A stretch of DNA of 64,000 bases from Mariniphaga sp041684965 (lineage in GTDB: Bacteria > Bacteroidota > Bacteroidia > Bacteroidales > Prolixibacteraceae). The position numbers were made by a program, and so were the translations under genes. The notes beneath the pieces are model-generated. The model saw only the letters and a program-made list of their open reading frames with translations. It ran no database searches and was not told where the DNA came from. This document shows positions 16,140-25,215 of the stretch, in pieces; position 1 is the stretch's first letter; each line of letters begins with the position of its first letter. Location of the stretch: assembly GCA_041684965.1 (NCBI GenBank), contig JAWLGR010000016.1, positions 53,830 to 117,829 on the forward strand. Direction: 5' to 3'.

Positions 16140-18938
16140 TTATTCTCCCCTGAAATCGAACCACAACCGGATTGGATAATTTTCATCCCCCCTACGTCCT
16201 CCGAACATTCCTTTTTGGCTGTTTGGTCCCAGTTTATCTGCTTGTTTGAATTTGGTTCCGATGGGCGGAATTTCATAGAGGAAAGAAATATCACCTTCAG
16301 GAAAGGGTGGGTGGGTTCCTCCGGCAACATGCCTGGGTTCCTCCGGGTTGAACAACTGAAAATAAAGGTTGGGTGTTTCAGATATAACAGTAAATGGTGA
16401 TTCAGTTGTTTCCAGGGTGGCCCAATATAAACTTCCATGATAACCTTTAAATTCCGGATATACCAGGTTATTAAAACTTTCACCGGTAATTGTGTTATTG
16501 TATTCTTTTTCCCATACTCCAAAAATACTTCCCTTGAGCCTGTTTTTCCATACCCGGTAAGGACCCTTGCCCATCCATTTTACACCTGTGCATTTTTCTT
16601 CCGGATAAAAAAACGAGATGCCAATGAAATCTATACCATCCATCCATTTCTGCAACTGACTTACTTCAAGCTGAACAAGGCCATCCTTTCGAATTTTCCA
16701 GATTATTTTTTCCGGGTAACTGTCAGCTGAAATCTCTAAAAGGAAATTCCCTTCGTTATCATTTTTCCAATTAGTTCCTGTAATTTTTCTGGTTGTTCCT
16801 GCCGGAACAGGACCACCAGTAAGGGAAATTTCTCCTGCATTGTTTTTAATTGAAACCAACGTTCCGTCGTTTTTGGAAAAGGATATTTCAAGTCCGCTTA
16901 ATGAAGCAGTTACAATGTTTTGGTTTTCGCTTACGTTAATATCGGATTCGTCCCAGGCAATGAGTGTGGTCAATTCAGCTGCCTTTTCCCATGGTTGTAT
17001 TATAGGCCAGCTCCAGGTATTTATTTCATTTCCATAGTGGTCGGTGGCAGTAACTATAAACAGATCGGCTTCCTTAAAAGCGGGTCCGAAATCAATGTCA
17101 AGGGCAACTGTTTCTCCGGGTCGTGAAACGGGGCCCGGCAGAATTCCACTTTCTTTTATTTCATTATCAGATTCACCAAACCCTGTTTTCACTGCCTGCC
17201 ATGCAAAAGAGCAGTCTTTTAGGTTCGTATAAATGAATTTATTTTCAAGAAACAAGATACCATTCCATTTTGGATTGATTACAACCGGTTTGATTTGTAT
17301 TGGTGACCAAATATCTTTTATGGTATAATAACTACCTTCTTTTTGCCGGTGCGGACCTAATATCCCATCGGGCGCATGATTTCCGTCACTGTCATAAACT
17401 TTTCCTTCCAAATCGGTTCTTAAAATTGCTTCATCAGCCAATACCCAAAGAAACCCGCCTGCATGGAGGGGAGATGTCTGATAATTGCGCCAATAATCTT
17501 CAAGTCCGGCACCATGGCCTCCGTCGTACAGCCCATGCAGCAGTTCGGTCGCCATAAACGGGTCGTTTCCATAAATAAACCTGCCGGTTGCAAAACGAAA
17601 TTCGGGATAATGATGTGTATCCATACCATTGCGAAGTAACCAGGGATAAAAAACAGGTCGTTGTTGTATGTCGTATTCATGGAATCCTTTTTCATTGAAA
17701 AAATTCCAACCCCCTTCATTTCCATTATTCCATGCTACAACGCATGCATGATTTTCATCGCGCAGAATCGTTTCCTTAACCAGTTTTGGGCCAACTATTG
17801 TGTCGTAACCATCCTGCCAGCCGGTAACTTCGTTAAGAACAAAAAGTCCAAGTGAATCGCACAATTCAAGAAACCTTTTATCAGGAACATAATGAGACAT
17901 GCGAACAGCATTCATATTCATTTCCTTCATCAGCCTGATATCGGTCAGATGGTTTCCTTCACTCAAACAGCGGCCGGTTTCAGGCCAGAAAGAGTGGCGG
18001 TTCACCCCTTTAAAAACCACTTTCTCGCCGTTTACATAGAATCCGTCGTGTTTTCGTAATTCCACCGTACGAAACCCGATGCGTTCTGTTTTTTCATGGA
18101 CAACCTCATCCCCCCTTTTCAGGCTGATTTTCATATTGTAAAGATTTGGCCATTCCGGATTCCAGGATTTAATATTGCTGAATTTTCCTGAAATAATTCT
18201 CTCAGACACTCCTTTTGCAATTTCATCCTGCACCTGGCCCTCAACCCTGTTACCATCCAGATCGAACAATTCTATCAAAAGGGTAGAAGTTTTTTTTGAT
18301 TCATTTTGTACAACCAGCATTTTGAATGTACCATCGGCTCTGGCGTCGATTGCTACACGTTTCATATGTGTTTCGGGCAGAACTTCCAGAAACACGGGTC
18401 GGTATATACCTCCAAATATCCAGAAATCGGCTTCCCGCTCAGCTTTGTTTACCGACTCATTGGCCGAATGTTTTGCTACATCCACTTCAAGTAAATTTTC
18501 CCGGCCATACCTTATAAGGTTGCTAATATTGTAGCTGAAGCGGTAAAATGCTCCCTGATGCACTGCACCCGCTGATTTTCCGTTTATTTTTACCCGGGTA
18601 TCGGTCATGGAGCCATCGAATACTATATTTATTGTTTTACCTTTCCAGTTTGACGGGACATCAAATCTATAACGATATAAACCATGCTCCTTTCCCAGTT
18701 TTTTATTTTCATTGCGCCAGTCGTGGCCATAATTGTAGGTTCCAAAACCCTGCATCTCCCAGTTAGAAGGAACAGGAATGCTTGTCCATTCACCGCTTTT
18801 CCTTCCATCGGTGCAATAAAATTCCCATTCAACTGTATTATCGGCATCCGTACCTGAAAGATATACTATTTGGGTGGATTGTGAAAAAAGGGAAATTGAG
18901 AAAAGCAAAGCAAGTGCGACAGATATCAGATATTTCAT
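16140..18938 (-). CDS. Exported GH2-family glycosidase (beta-galactosidase-like)
   Basis: A 932-residue exported glycoside hydrolase of family 2. A signal peptide (1-20, FSISLFSQ) is followed by a jelly-roll sugar-binding domain (W60-E61 region, FGTYNYGHDWRN), an Ig-like domain, the TIM barrel (VVFKGVNRHSF at about 308-318) and beta-sandwich domains. The acid/base Glu408 sits in NNGNEGG, and the likely nucleophile Glu465 in ATELLHG, aligned with the LacZ segment CEYAHAMGN that precedes GGFxW. The last segment has a beta-galactosidase small-chain-like look (YPEEKCTGVKWMGKGPYRVW). Linkage to two sulfatases suggests a sulfated galactoside or similar substrate. Specificity (galactosidase, glucuronidase or other) cannot be fixed from sequence alone. 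Confidence 0.85.
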   Translation of the reverse strand: MKYLISVALALLFSISLFSQSTQIVYLSGTDADNTVEWEFYCTDGRKSGEWTSIPVPSNWEMQGFGTYNYGHDWRNENKKLGKEHGLYRYRFDVPSNWKGKTINIVFDGSMTDTRVKINGKSAGAVHQGAFYRFSYNISNLIRYGRENLLEVDVAKHSANESVNKAEREADFWIFGGIYRPVFLEVLPETHMKRVAIDARADGTFKMLVVQNESKKTSTLLIELFDLDGNRVEGQVQDEIAKGVSERIISGKFSNIKSWNPEWPNLYNMKISLKRGDEVVHEKTERIGFRTVELRKHDGFYVNGEKVVFKGVNRHSFWPETGRCLSEGNHLTDIRLMKEMNMNAVRMSHYVPDKRFLELCDSLGLFVLNEVTGWQDGYDTIVGPKLVKETILRDENHACVVAWNNGNEGGWNFFNEKGFHEYDIQQRPVFYPWLLRNGMDTHHYPEFRFATGRFIYGNDPFMATELLHGLYDGGHGAGLEDYWRNYQTSPLHAGGFLWVLADEAILRTDLEGKVYDSDGNHAPDGILGPHRQKEGSYYTIKDIWSPIQIKPVVINPKWNGILFLENKFIYTNLKDCSFAWQAVKTGFGESDNEIKESGILPGPVSRPGETVALDIDFGPAFKEADLFIVTATDHYGNEINTWSWPIIQPWEKAAELTTLIAWDESDINVSENQNIVTASLSGLEISFSKNDGTLVSIKNNAGEISLTGGPVPAGTTRKITGTNWKNDNEGNFLLEISADSYPEKIIWKIRKDGLVQLEVSQLQKWMDGIDFIGISFFYPEEKCTGVKWMGKGPYRVWKNRLKGSIFGVWEKEYNNTITGESFNNLVYPEFKGYHGSLYWATLETTESPFTVISETPNLYFQLFNPEEPRHVAGGTHPPFPEGDISFLYEIPPIGTKFKQADKLGPNSQKGMFGGRRGDENYPIRLWFDFRGE

Positions 18939-19011
18939 TTTATTAGAATTATTTTAAAATTGTCTTAATCAAAAGATACAAATTTCCGTAATTTTCAAAT
19001 TACAATAAATT

Positions 19012-20601
19012 TTATTCATCTTTTTTTATTGAACTTCCCCACCAGTTATTCCCCGGATCGTAATCTTCGGACAGAAACATAAGGCGTTGTTTATTTAGTT
19101 GCTTCATAAGTTTCGTTTCGACCTGCTCAAGGTATCTTTTTTCGGCTTCTTCGTTGTAATGAGGGTCTGCTGCTGGATATCTGGCTCCTGCTTCGTTGAG
19201 AAAGTTAAATAGTTTCTCATGCAGCTGCTCAGTTAATTCTTTATATTCGGTTGAAACGTCTGTGGTTTCGGCCAAATCGTATTCCAGGTTGTATAGTTCT
19301 CTGCGATTATCTTCGTAATAGTGAATCAGTTTCCATTTACCTTGTCTGATAATGGAAGACGGTTCTCCCCCCTGATTTCCGTAATGTGGATAATGCCATA
19401 CAAGAGGGCGTTCGGGAAGTGTGCCGCCTGAAAGCACGGGTACCAGGCTCATCCCGTCGATATGTTCATCCGGTCTTAATCCGGCACCTGACAGCTCAAG
19501 CAGGGTAGGGTAGAAGTCGGTTCCGGTAACCGGTACGTCGGACTTTTGACCTGCATTGTTCAGCCAGGGTACTTTGATAAAATAGGGTTCACGAATGCCA
19601 CCTTCAAATTGATAACCCTTCCCTGCACGTAAGGGTTTGTTTGAGGTTGCAAATGCATCTCCGGCAGCTACACCACCGTTGTCGGAGGTAAATATGACAA
19701 TAGTGTTATCAGCAAGACCCAATTCATCGAGCGTATTCAAAACTATACCAACAGCCTCGTCCATGGTTTCCACCAGGCCGGCATAAACAGGATTATCCTG
19801 CACCTGCCGGATGGGAAGAAAACGACCCATTTCAAATCCGTTTTCTGCAATCCCCCTATCTACTGCTTTCTTTCTGTATTTTGCCCATTTTTCCTGTGTA
19901 GTTTGCAGAGGTGCATGAACAGCATAAAAAGAGAGGAAAGCGAAGAAGGAAGTATCTTTATATTCTTTTATGAAACTGGCTGTTTCATTTGCCAGGCGCA
20001 AAGTGAGGCTTTCGCCATCCGGGCCACTTTCCAGGCGGGGGTTTTCCCAGGGAGCATAAAAACCTCCTACAGGGCTGCCTTTTTCCCAACCTCCCTTATT
20101 GATATCAAAACCATGATCTTCTGGCCAGGAACCTTTACTGCCCAGATGCCATTTTCCTGCAAAAAATGTTTTGTAACCTTCCTCTTTTAAAGCCTCTGGA
20201 AGAACTGTGAATTCTTGTGGCAGGTTATTCACATACTCTGGTGGAAGCAGTTTGTTGAATCTTCCGGCTTTACGCCATTCTACTCCAGTGCGGGCACCAA
20301 TCCAATCGGTTATTCCATGCCGGGCGGTAAATTTTCCACTCATAATACTCGCTCTTGAAGGGCTGCATACCTGACTGGCAGCATAACCTTCAGTGAATAC
20401 CATTCCCTCTTTTGCAATCCTGTCGATGTTGGGAGTCTCATAAAAACTACTCCCCATACAACTTAAATCATGGTATCCCAAATCATCCGCGAGAATAAAC
20501 AGAATATTGGGTTTTTGAGCATATGGGAGCTGCTTTTTGGAACTCTGGCAGGAGGTGAGGAAACAAAAGGCAGCAGCCATTATTGAGGATGATTTATACA
20601 T
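19012..20601 (-). CDS. Formylglycine-dependent sulfatase (S1 family), lipoprotein
   Basis: A 529-residue exported sulfatase. Lipobox FLTSC puts the lipidated cysteine at 18. The metal-binding Asp39-Asp40 (FILADDLGYHD), the formylglycine motif CSPSR beginning at Cys79 with the downstream SGK element, and a TSDNGG segment with metal ligands are all present. The Cys-type motif needs an anaerobic or aerobic formylglycine-generating enzyme encoded elsewhere. It lies 73 bp upstream of the GH2 gene and 86 bp after the second sulfatase, so the four minus-strand genes may form one unit. The substrate is unknown; a sulfated carbohydrate is likely from context. Confidence 0.92.
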   Translation of the reverse strand: MYKSSSIMAAAFCFLTSCQSSKKQLPYAQKPNILFILADDLGYHDLSCMGSSFYETPNIDRIAKEGMVFTEGYAASQVCSPSRASIMSGKFTARHGITDWIGARTGVEWRKAGRFNKLLPPEYVNNLPQEFTVLPEALKEEGYKTFFAGKWHLGSKGSWPEDHGFDINKGGWEKGSPVGGFYAPWENPRLESGPDGESLTLRLANETASFIKEYKDTSFFAFLSFYAVHAPLQTTQEKWAKYRKKAVDRGIAENGFEMGRFLPIRQVQDNPVYAGLVETMDEAVGIVLNTLDELGLADNTIVIFTSDNGGVAAGDAFATSNKPLRAGKGYQFEGGIREPYFIKVPWLNNAGQKSDVPVTGTDFYPTLLELSGAGLRPDEHIDGMSLVPVLSGGTLPERPLVWHYPHYGNQGGEPSSIIRQGKWKLIHYYEDNRRELYNLEYDLAETTDVSTEYKELTEQLHEKLFNFLNEAGARYPAADPHYNEEAEKRYLEQVETKLMKQLNKQRLMFLSEDYDPGNNWWGSSIKKDE

Positions 20602-20687
20602 GATTGTTTCTGATTTTCAGTATTAACTATTTTATCAGGATAACCGGAATTTTCAGGTTAAAATAAGATATCAATCGAAGGAAGTTT

Positions 20688-22136
20688 TTATTTAATAACT
20701 GTTTTTGCTTCAAATGGGAAGATGTCTGATTCGGTGCGGGCCGTTTTCATTATTGATGTTAATTCTTTCACTATGTCCGGATGTTCTTTGGCGACATTTT
20801 TTTCTTCTCCCGGGTCATTAGCAATATCATACAATTCAACGGTTGTCTTTTCCGGATTAAAAACATTGTTATTAATCAATTTCCAGTTTCCTTTACGCAA
20901 AGCTTTTTTTCCACCCTGTTCATGAAATTCCCAATAAAGATAATTATGGTTTTTCTGTTGGCTTTCATTACCTGTCAATACAGGCAAGAAAGAAATGCCA
21001 TCGATGTTCTGAGGAACGGCTGCTCCTGTTAGTTCAGCCAGAGTAGGAAATACATCCCAGAATGCGGAGGTATGATCTGTTTCTGTTCCCGGTTCTATTT
21101 TACCTTTCCATACAGCAATCATTGGCACCCGGATACCGCCTTCGTAAAGGTCACGTTTATACCCTTTAAAATTTCCATTGGAATTAAAATAATCGGGGTC
21201 GGCACCACCTTCGAGGTGCGGGCCGTTATCAGAGGTGAACAGGATGAGGGTATTCTCCATTATGCCAAGTTCTTCAATTTTGGCAACAATTTCTCCAACC
21301 TGGTCATCTAAAATATTCACCATTGCTGCAAAAGCGGCATGTGCTTCCGGTTGGGAGCCATAAGGGCCCAACCGGTAATTTTCACCATTGTCAACCCCAA
21401 TGTATTGTTTCTCGGGTTCGTATTTCCCCCGGTGCTTCTCCATATATTTCTCAGGTGCAAGCAATTCGGCATGAGGAATAATAGAAGGATAATACATGAA
21501 GAATGGCCTGCCTTTATTTTCTTCCAGAAATTTCAGAGCCTGTTCATGAATTACATCCGGTCCGTATTGTCCCGTTTTCTTTCCTTCATTGCCGGAGAGC
21601 ATTACCTTTTTCTGGTTGTGCCACAGGTGGTAAGGATAGTAATTATGGCCCATTCGCTGGCAGTTGTATCCAAAGAATTCATCAAATCCCTGATTATTGG
21701 GATCGCCCTCAGAACCGGGGTATCCCAAGCCCCATTTGCCAAAGGCGCCCGTTGTGTACCCAGCATCTTTTAATGCTTCAGCCAAAGTAACCGCATCAGC
21801 ATTCAATGGATACTGGCCTTCCGGCTGCCATTCCTTATTGCCCCGGATATAGGTATGTCCGGTGTGCTGTCCTGTCATGAGTGCAGATCGTGAAGGTGCG
21901 CAAACGGTGCTGCCTGAATAGTGCTGGGTGAATTTTAATCCTGCCTGGGCAAGTTTGTCAATATTGGGTGTTGAGAACAACTTTTGTCCGTAACAGCTCA
22001 AATCGGCATAGCCTAAATCGTCGGCAAGAATGTAGATGATGTTTGGTTTCTGATTTTCTGCTGGTTGGTTTTTTTGATTTTGACAGGTAGTAAACAGCAG
22101 TAAGGTAGCTGGAAAAAGAATAGTAGTTGCATTCAT
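20688..22136 (-). CDS. Formylglycine-dependent arylsulfatase-like enzyme (S1 family), lipoprotein
   Basis: A 482-residue exported sulfatase distinct from its neighbour. Lipobox LLFTTC gives lipidated Cys18. Metal ligands Asp39-Asp40 (YILADDLGYAD), the formylglycine motif CAPSR from Cys79, and TGQHTGHTYIRGN just downstream are seen; this last motif marks the arylsulfatase-A-like subgroup found next to glycosidases in polysaccharide utilisation loci. The TSDNGPHLEGG element supplies further metal ligands. It is the first sulfatase of the unit after a 328-base gap from the Gfo/Idh gene. The two sulfatases share the same lipobox and motif spacing, consistent with an old duplication. Confidence 0.92.
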   Translation of the reverse strand: MNATTILFPATLLLFTTCQNQKNQPAENQKPNIIYILADDLGYADLSCYGQKLFSTPNIDKLAQAGLKFTQHYSGSTVCAPSRSALMTGQHTGHTYIRGNKEWQPEGQYPLNADAVTLAEALKDAGYTTGAFGKWGLGYPGSEGDPNNQGFDEFFGYNCQRMGHNYYPYHLWHNQKKVMLSGNEGKKTGQYGPDVIHEQALKFLEENKGRPFFMYYPSIIPHAELLAPEKYMEKHRGKYEPEKQYIGVDNGENYRLGPYGSQPEAHAAFAAMVNILDDQVGEIVAKIEELGIMENTLILFTSDNGPHLEGGADPDYFNSNGNFKGYKRDLYEGGIRVPMIAVWKGKIEPGTETDHTSAFWDVFPTLAELTGAAVPQNIDGISFLPVLTGNESQQKNHNYLYWEFHEQGGKKALRKGNWKLINNNVFNPEKTTVELYDIANDPGEEKNVAKEHPDIVKELTSIMKTARTESDIFPFEAKTVIK

Positions 22137-22464
22137 AATGTATTGATTTTTCTCGGCTTATAAAAAAAGAATTTTTTGATAAGATTGAATTATGCTAAAA
22201 ATACGTATTTTAAATGAGAACTTCTAGTAATGTATTCGGGTGAAAATACAATTAGGGTTGCCCGGAATAAGAATACTAATTTATTTGTAAATGTACTTAA
22301 TTTGTAAATTTGAACCCGAAAATCCCTTTCAATATGAGCTATAATTAAATTCTTAATCATTAAGTATAGATCCATGGCTACACTGAAGCCATTATGAACT
22401 GAGAAATAAAAAAGAATTATGAAATTATAGTAAAGTAAAGGTTCGACGAGGTGTATACAAAAAT
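22137..22464. other. AT-rich region between Gfo/Idh gene and sulfatase
   Basis: No gene is seen in these 328 bases. A perfect 14-bp palindrome AAAATACGTATTTT lies at 22198-22211, 62 bases before the sulfatase start, and could be an operator. The length of the gap suggests the sulfatase-GH2 genes have their own promoter. Confidence 0.45.
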
Positions 22465-23736
22465 CTATCTACTGTCAAATTGCTTTAGGTTTAGGTTTAA
22501 ATCAAATTGTTGATTTGAATAAAACATTTCATCCCAGGTAGTTTTTTCTTTTGATGTAGCACTCATTCTTCCCAGAATTGCAGATAGAGTTGAGGTAGCT
22601 CCTGAAACGGTTTCATTAATATAAATTCCTGTTTCGATGCTATTTATAAATGCTTTTACTTTATTTGGAGTTGAATCGTGCAAAGCAGAGGTAAAAGCCC
22701 CGGCTGCACGTTGTTCAGGAGTGGGTTCCTGTCCGCGCAGAATGCCTGAATCCCAGGGATTTTCCCCTTCAATAAAAACTCCACGGCTGTAGTGAGCTTC
22801 TGCAGTCCCTTTAGTTCCCAGAAAACGTGCACAAACATCGCCAAATTTGGGTCCGAATTGTGTAGAATGAATACTTACATTTTTTAATTGCGGATATTCA
22901 TAAACTACCTGATAGTTGGTGTAAGTGTCCCCAAAATCAGGTTCTCCTTTACGGTTGCCCATTCCCAATGCCCATTCTGGTTTTTCGTTTAAAATCCAGT
23001 TGCAAATATCAATCATGTGTATTCCCTGGTCCAGCAGTATACCTCCCGAAAGCTCACGGAAATGAAAATGGTTTCGTATCATAAATTCTTCGGGTGAATT
23101 TCCAACCGGCTGGTTCTTACTGGTCCCGGAAGAGAAGTAATAAAGTTGTACATTCACTATTTCACCAATATCTCCCTTTTGAATACGCTGTGCCATTTTT
23201 ACAAAAGGGGTGGCATGTCTTATTTGAAATCCAATGGCTATACTTAGGCTCCCGCTGTTGATCTGTCCTGCACGAATTACCTGTTTACACCCGGCAACAT
23301 CGGGAGCAACCGGTTTCTCACAATAGACGTGTTTTCCCGCAGTCACTGCTGCTTCCAGAAAATTGGGATGGGTGAAGGCGGGAGATGATATTAAAACTGC
23401 ATCAACACCCGGATTATGTATCAGTTCAAGGTATGCCAGCGAACCTCGATAAACATTTGTGGTATCAATATTTACACCTCCATTATCAATGTTCAGTTTA
23501 TCGAATCCCGGTTTTGCTTTTTCAATCTGGTAATCAAACAGGTCGGCCATAGCAAATATCCGGGCATTGGCATGCTTAACCATATCTGATATGACAGCTG
23601 TTCCACGGTTACCACATCCGATAATGCCCATTTGTATAGCTGAATTAGCAGCTGTTCCAAAAACTGTAGACGGTTTTAAAACAGTAAACGCTGATACAGC
23701 AGCAGTGCGGGTAATAAAATCTCTCCGGGTAATCAT
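22465..23736 (-). CDS. Tat-exported Gfo/Idh/MocA-family oxidoreductase
   Basis: A 423-residue NAD(P)-dependent sugar oxidoreductase family protein with a twin-arginine signal (MITRRDFITRTAAVSAF, Arg4-Arg5). The Rossmann GIIGCGNRG motif at about 38-46, the EKPVA motif near residue 150 and the substrate-domain HFHFRELSGGILLDQGIHMID with its conserved His are present. Exported Gfo/Idh proteins of Bacteroidota include the GH109-type retaining alpha-N-acetylgalactosaminidases, which use NAD in a redox-assisted hydrolysis; this could be one, but I cannot assign it. It heads the sulfatase/GH2 run. Confidence 0.85.
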   Translation of the reverse strand: MITRRDFITRTAAVSAFTVLKPSTVFGTAANSAIQMGIIGCGNRGTAVISDMVKHANARIFAMADLFDYQIEKAKPGFDKLNIDNGGVNIDTTNVYRGSLAYLELIHNPGVDAVLISSPAFTHPNFLEAAVTAGKHVYCEKPVAPDVAGCKQVIRAGQINSGSLSIAIGFQIRHATPFVKMAQRIQKGDIGEIVNVQLYYFSSGTSKNQPVGNSPEEFMIRNHFHFRELSGGILLDQGIHMIDICNWILNEKPEWALGMGNRKGEPDFGDTYTNYQVVYEYPQLKNVSIHSTQFGPKFGDVCARFLGTKGTAEAHYSRGVFIEGENPWDSGILRGQEPTPEQRAAGAFTSALHDSTPNKVKAFINSIETGIYINETVSGATSTLSAILGRMSATSKEKTTWDEMFYSNQQFDLNLNLKQFDSR

Positions 23737-23765
23737 AATATTGGTTTTTTAATTCCTATTCAGAC

Positions 23766-23773
23766 CAAAATTA
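23766..23773 (-). promoter_or_regulatory. Candidate -7 box for the Gfo/Idh gene
   Basis: Minus-strand TAATTTTG, matching TAnnTTTG, about 30 bases before the start codon. The -33 element is not clear. Confidence 0.35.
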
Positions 23774-23841
23774 ATAAGAAGTGGTGAGAAAATTGCCTGT
23801 TTTAAAAGGAGAAATATTTTTCATTTTTCTTAATGCCATAC

Positions 23842-23866
23842 AAAAAAAGCCGGGCAACAGCCCGGC
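23842..23866 (-). terminator. Rho-independent terminator after trpS
   Basis: On the minus strand a 7-bp GC-rich stem GCCGGGC / GCCCGGC (23860-23866 and 23849-23855) with a four-base loop runs into seven T residues (23842-23848). It lies 26 bases past the trpS stop. Confidence 0.92.
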
Positions 23867-23891
23867 ATCAATGAACCCAGGGTATATGTTG

Positions 23892-24893
23892 TTAAAACAA
23901 CCTTTTGAATCCAACTACTTTTTTTACTTCGGCCATGGTTTTTGAGGCCGATTCACGTGCTTTTTCTGCACCTGTTTTAGCAACATGTGCAAGATACGAA
24001 TCATTTTGCAAAATGTCAATAATACGGTCGCGGATAGGAGAGGTGTAGGCAATGATGTCTTCTGCAAGTTGTTTTTTCATGTCGCCGTACCTGATTTCAC
24101 ATTTGTTGTAAAGGTCGTTGAAATGAGTAACGGTAGATGGTTCTGAAACAATTTCCATCAGTTTGAACAGGTTTTGAATAGGTTCAGGTTTTACCTGGTT
24201 CAACTCTGTGGGGCCTGCATCGGTTACTGCCCGCATTACCTTTTTACGAATGGATTTGGGGTCTTCATACAAATTGATTGCATTGCCTTCCGATTTCCCC
24301 ATTTTGCCACTGCCATCGAGACCAGGTACTTTTATCATATCCTTCCCATCGAAGGTATATGGTTTTGGTGTTGGAAACACTTTTTTCCCATACATGCGGT
24401 TAAACCGCTTTGCAAATTTTCGGGCCATTTCAAGGTTTTGTTCCTGGTCTTTTCCAACAGGCACATAATTAGCTTTGTGGATAATTATGTCGGCTGCCAT
24501 CAGTACGGGATAAGTCAGGAGTCCTGCATTTACATTATCGGGCTGTTGGCGTGCTTTTTCCTTAAATGATGTCGTACGTTCGAGCTCACCAAGATAGGCA
24601 TTCATGTTTAAAATCGTATACAATTCAGTAACCTCCGGAACATCACTTTGAATGTAAATGGTGGCTTTCTCAGGGTCAATTCCACAGGCCAGGTATTCTG
24701 CGAGCACCTGTTTCACCCCAGCCTGCAGGTTTTCCGGTGTGGGATGTGTGGTTAGTGAATGAATGTCGGCAATAAAAAAGAAGCAGTTAAAATCCTCCTG
24801 CATCCGGATGAAATTTCGTACCGCCCCAAAATAATTACCGAGGTGCAGGTAACCTGTTGGCCTTATTCCGCTGAGAACTGTTGATTTCTTCAT
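23892..24893 (-). CDS. trpS: Tryptophanyl-tRNA synthetase
   Basis: This class I aminoacyl-tRNA synthetase charges tRNA-Trp. The 333 residues match bacterial TrpRS. The HIGH-type motif is HLGN (residues 17-20, in GYLHLGNYFG), the KMSKS-type motif is KMGKS near residue 200, and SGIRPTGYLHLG with the ADIHSLTTHP segment is characteristic. It is monocistronic: a terminator follows directly and polA is divergent upstream. Confidence 0.96.
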   Translation of the reverse strand: MKKSTVLSGIRPTGYLHLGNYFGAVRNFIRMQEDFNCFFFIADIHSLTTHPTPENLQAGVKQVLAEYLACGIDPEKATIYIQSDVPEVTELYTILNMNAYLGELERTTSFKEKARQQPDNVNAGLLTYPVLMAADIIIHKANYVPVGKDQEQNLEMARKFAKRFNRMYGKKVFPTPKPYTFDGKDMIKVPGLDGSGKMGKSEGNAINLYEDPKSIRKKVMRAVTDAGPTELNQVKPEPIQNLFKLMEIVSEPSTVTHFNDLYNKCEIRYGDMKKQLAEDIIAYTSPIRDRIIDILQNDSYLAHVAKTGAEKARESASKTMAEVKKVVGFKRLF

Positions 24894-24920
24894 CTTTAAT
24901 TTCAGAATTTTGAGAAGTCA

Positions 24921-24928
24921 CAAAAATA
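24921..24928 (-). promoter_or_regulatory. Candidate -7 box for trpS
   Basis: Minus-strand TATTTTTG fits TAnnTTTG and lies 28-35 bases before the trpS start. The -33 position is poorly conserved. Confidence 0.45.
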
Positions 24929-25028
24929 GAAAAAAAAGCGGGTGATAAAAGACTAAAATATTGCAGGAGACTTGCCGGAAAAGAAATTTAACTACACATT
25001 GAAGTTAATAGTTTTTATTGCAGGGATT

Positions 25029-25049
25029 AAAACCATTATTAATGGTTTT
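25029..25049. repeat. Perfect 9-bp inverted repeat between trpS and polA
   Basis: AAAACCATT and AATGGTTTT are exact complements around an ATT spacer, followed by one more T. It could be an operator for either gene or a weak hairpin terminator for readthrough. Confidence 0.5.
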
Positions 25050-25093
25050 TACTTCCGGTTTTATTTCATTTCGTCTGGGCACAGCTTTTTTTT

Positions 25094-25101
25094 TAAATTT
25101 G
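25094..25101 (+). promoter_or_regulatory. Candidate -7 box for polA
   Basis: TAAATTTG matches TAnnTTTG and would give a leader of about 110 bases before the polA ATG. No strong -33 TTTG is seen. Confidence 0.35.
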
Positions 25102-25215
25102 TTTAATTATTAACATCGTCCAGGGCTGGAAAAATTACAGGATTAAATATATTGCTTCATTTATTCGTAAAATTTTAAGGCATTCAGCGGCTTTATTTTA
25201 ATAAAATGAAATTCT

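Larger units (their letters stand above)
24894..25215. other. Divergent trpS-polA intergenic region
   Basis: This 322-base stretch has no gene. It holds a -7-like box on each strand (see separate entries) and a perfect inverted repeat AAAACCATT-ATT-AATGGTTTT at 25029-25049. The rest is AT-rich. Confidence 0.5.

Noticed and set aside
19012..22136. The two sulfatases as a recent tandem duplication
   Set aside because: They share lipobox and motif spacing but differ widely elsewhere, so any duplication is old.
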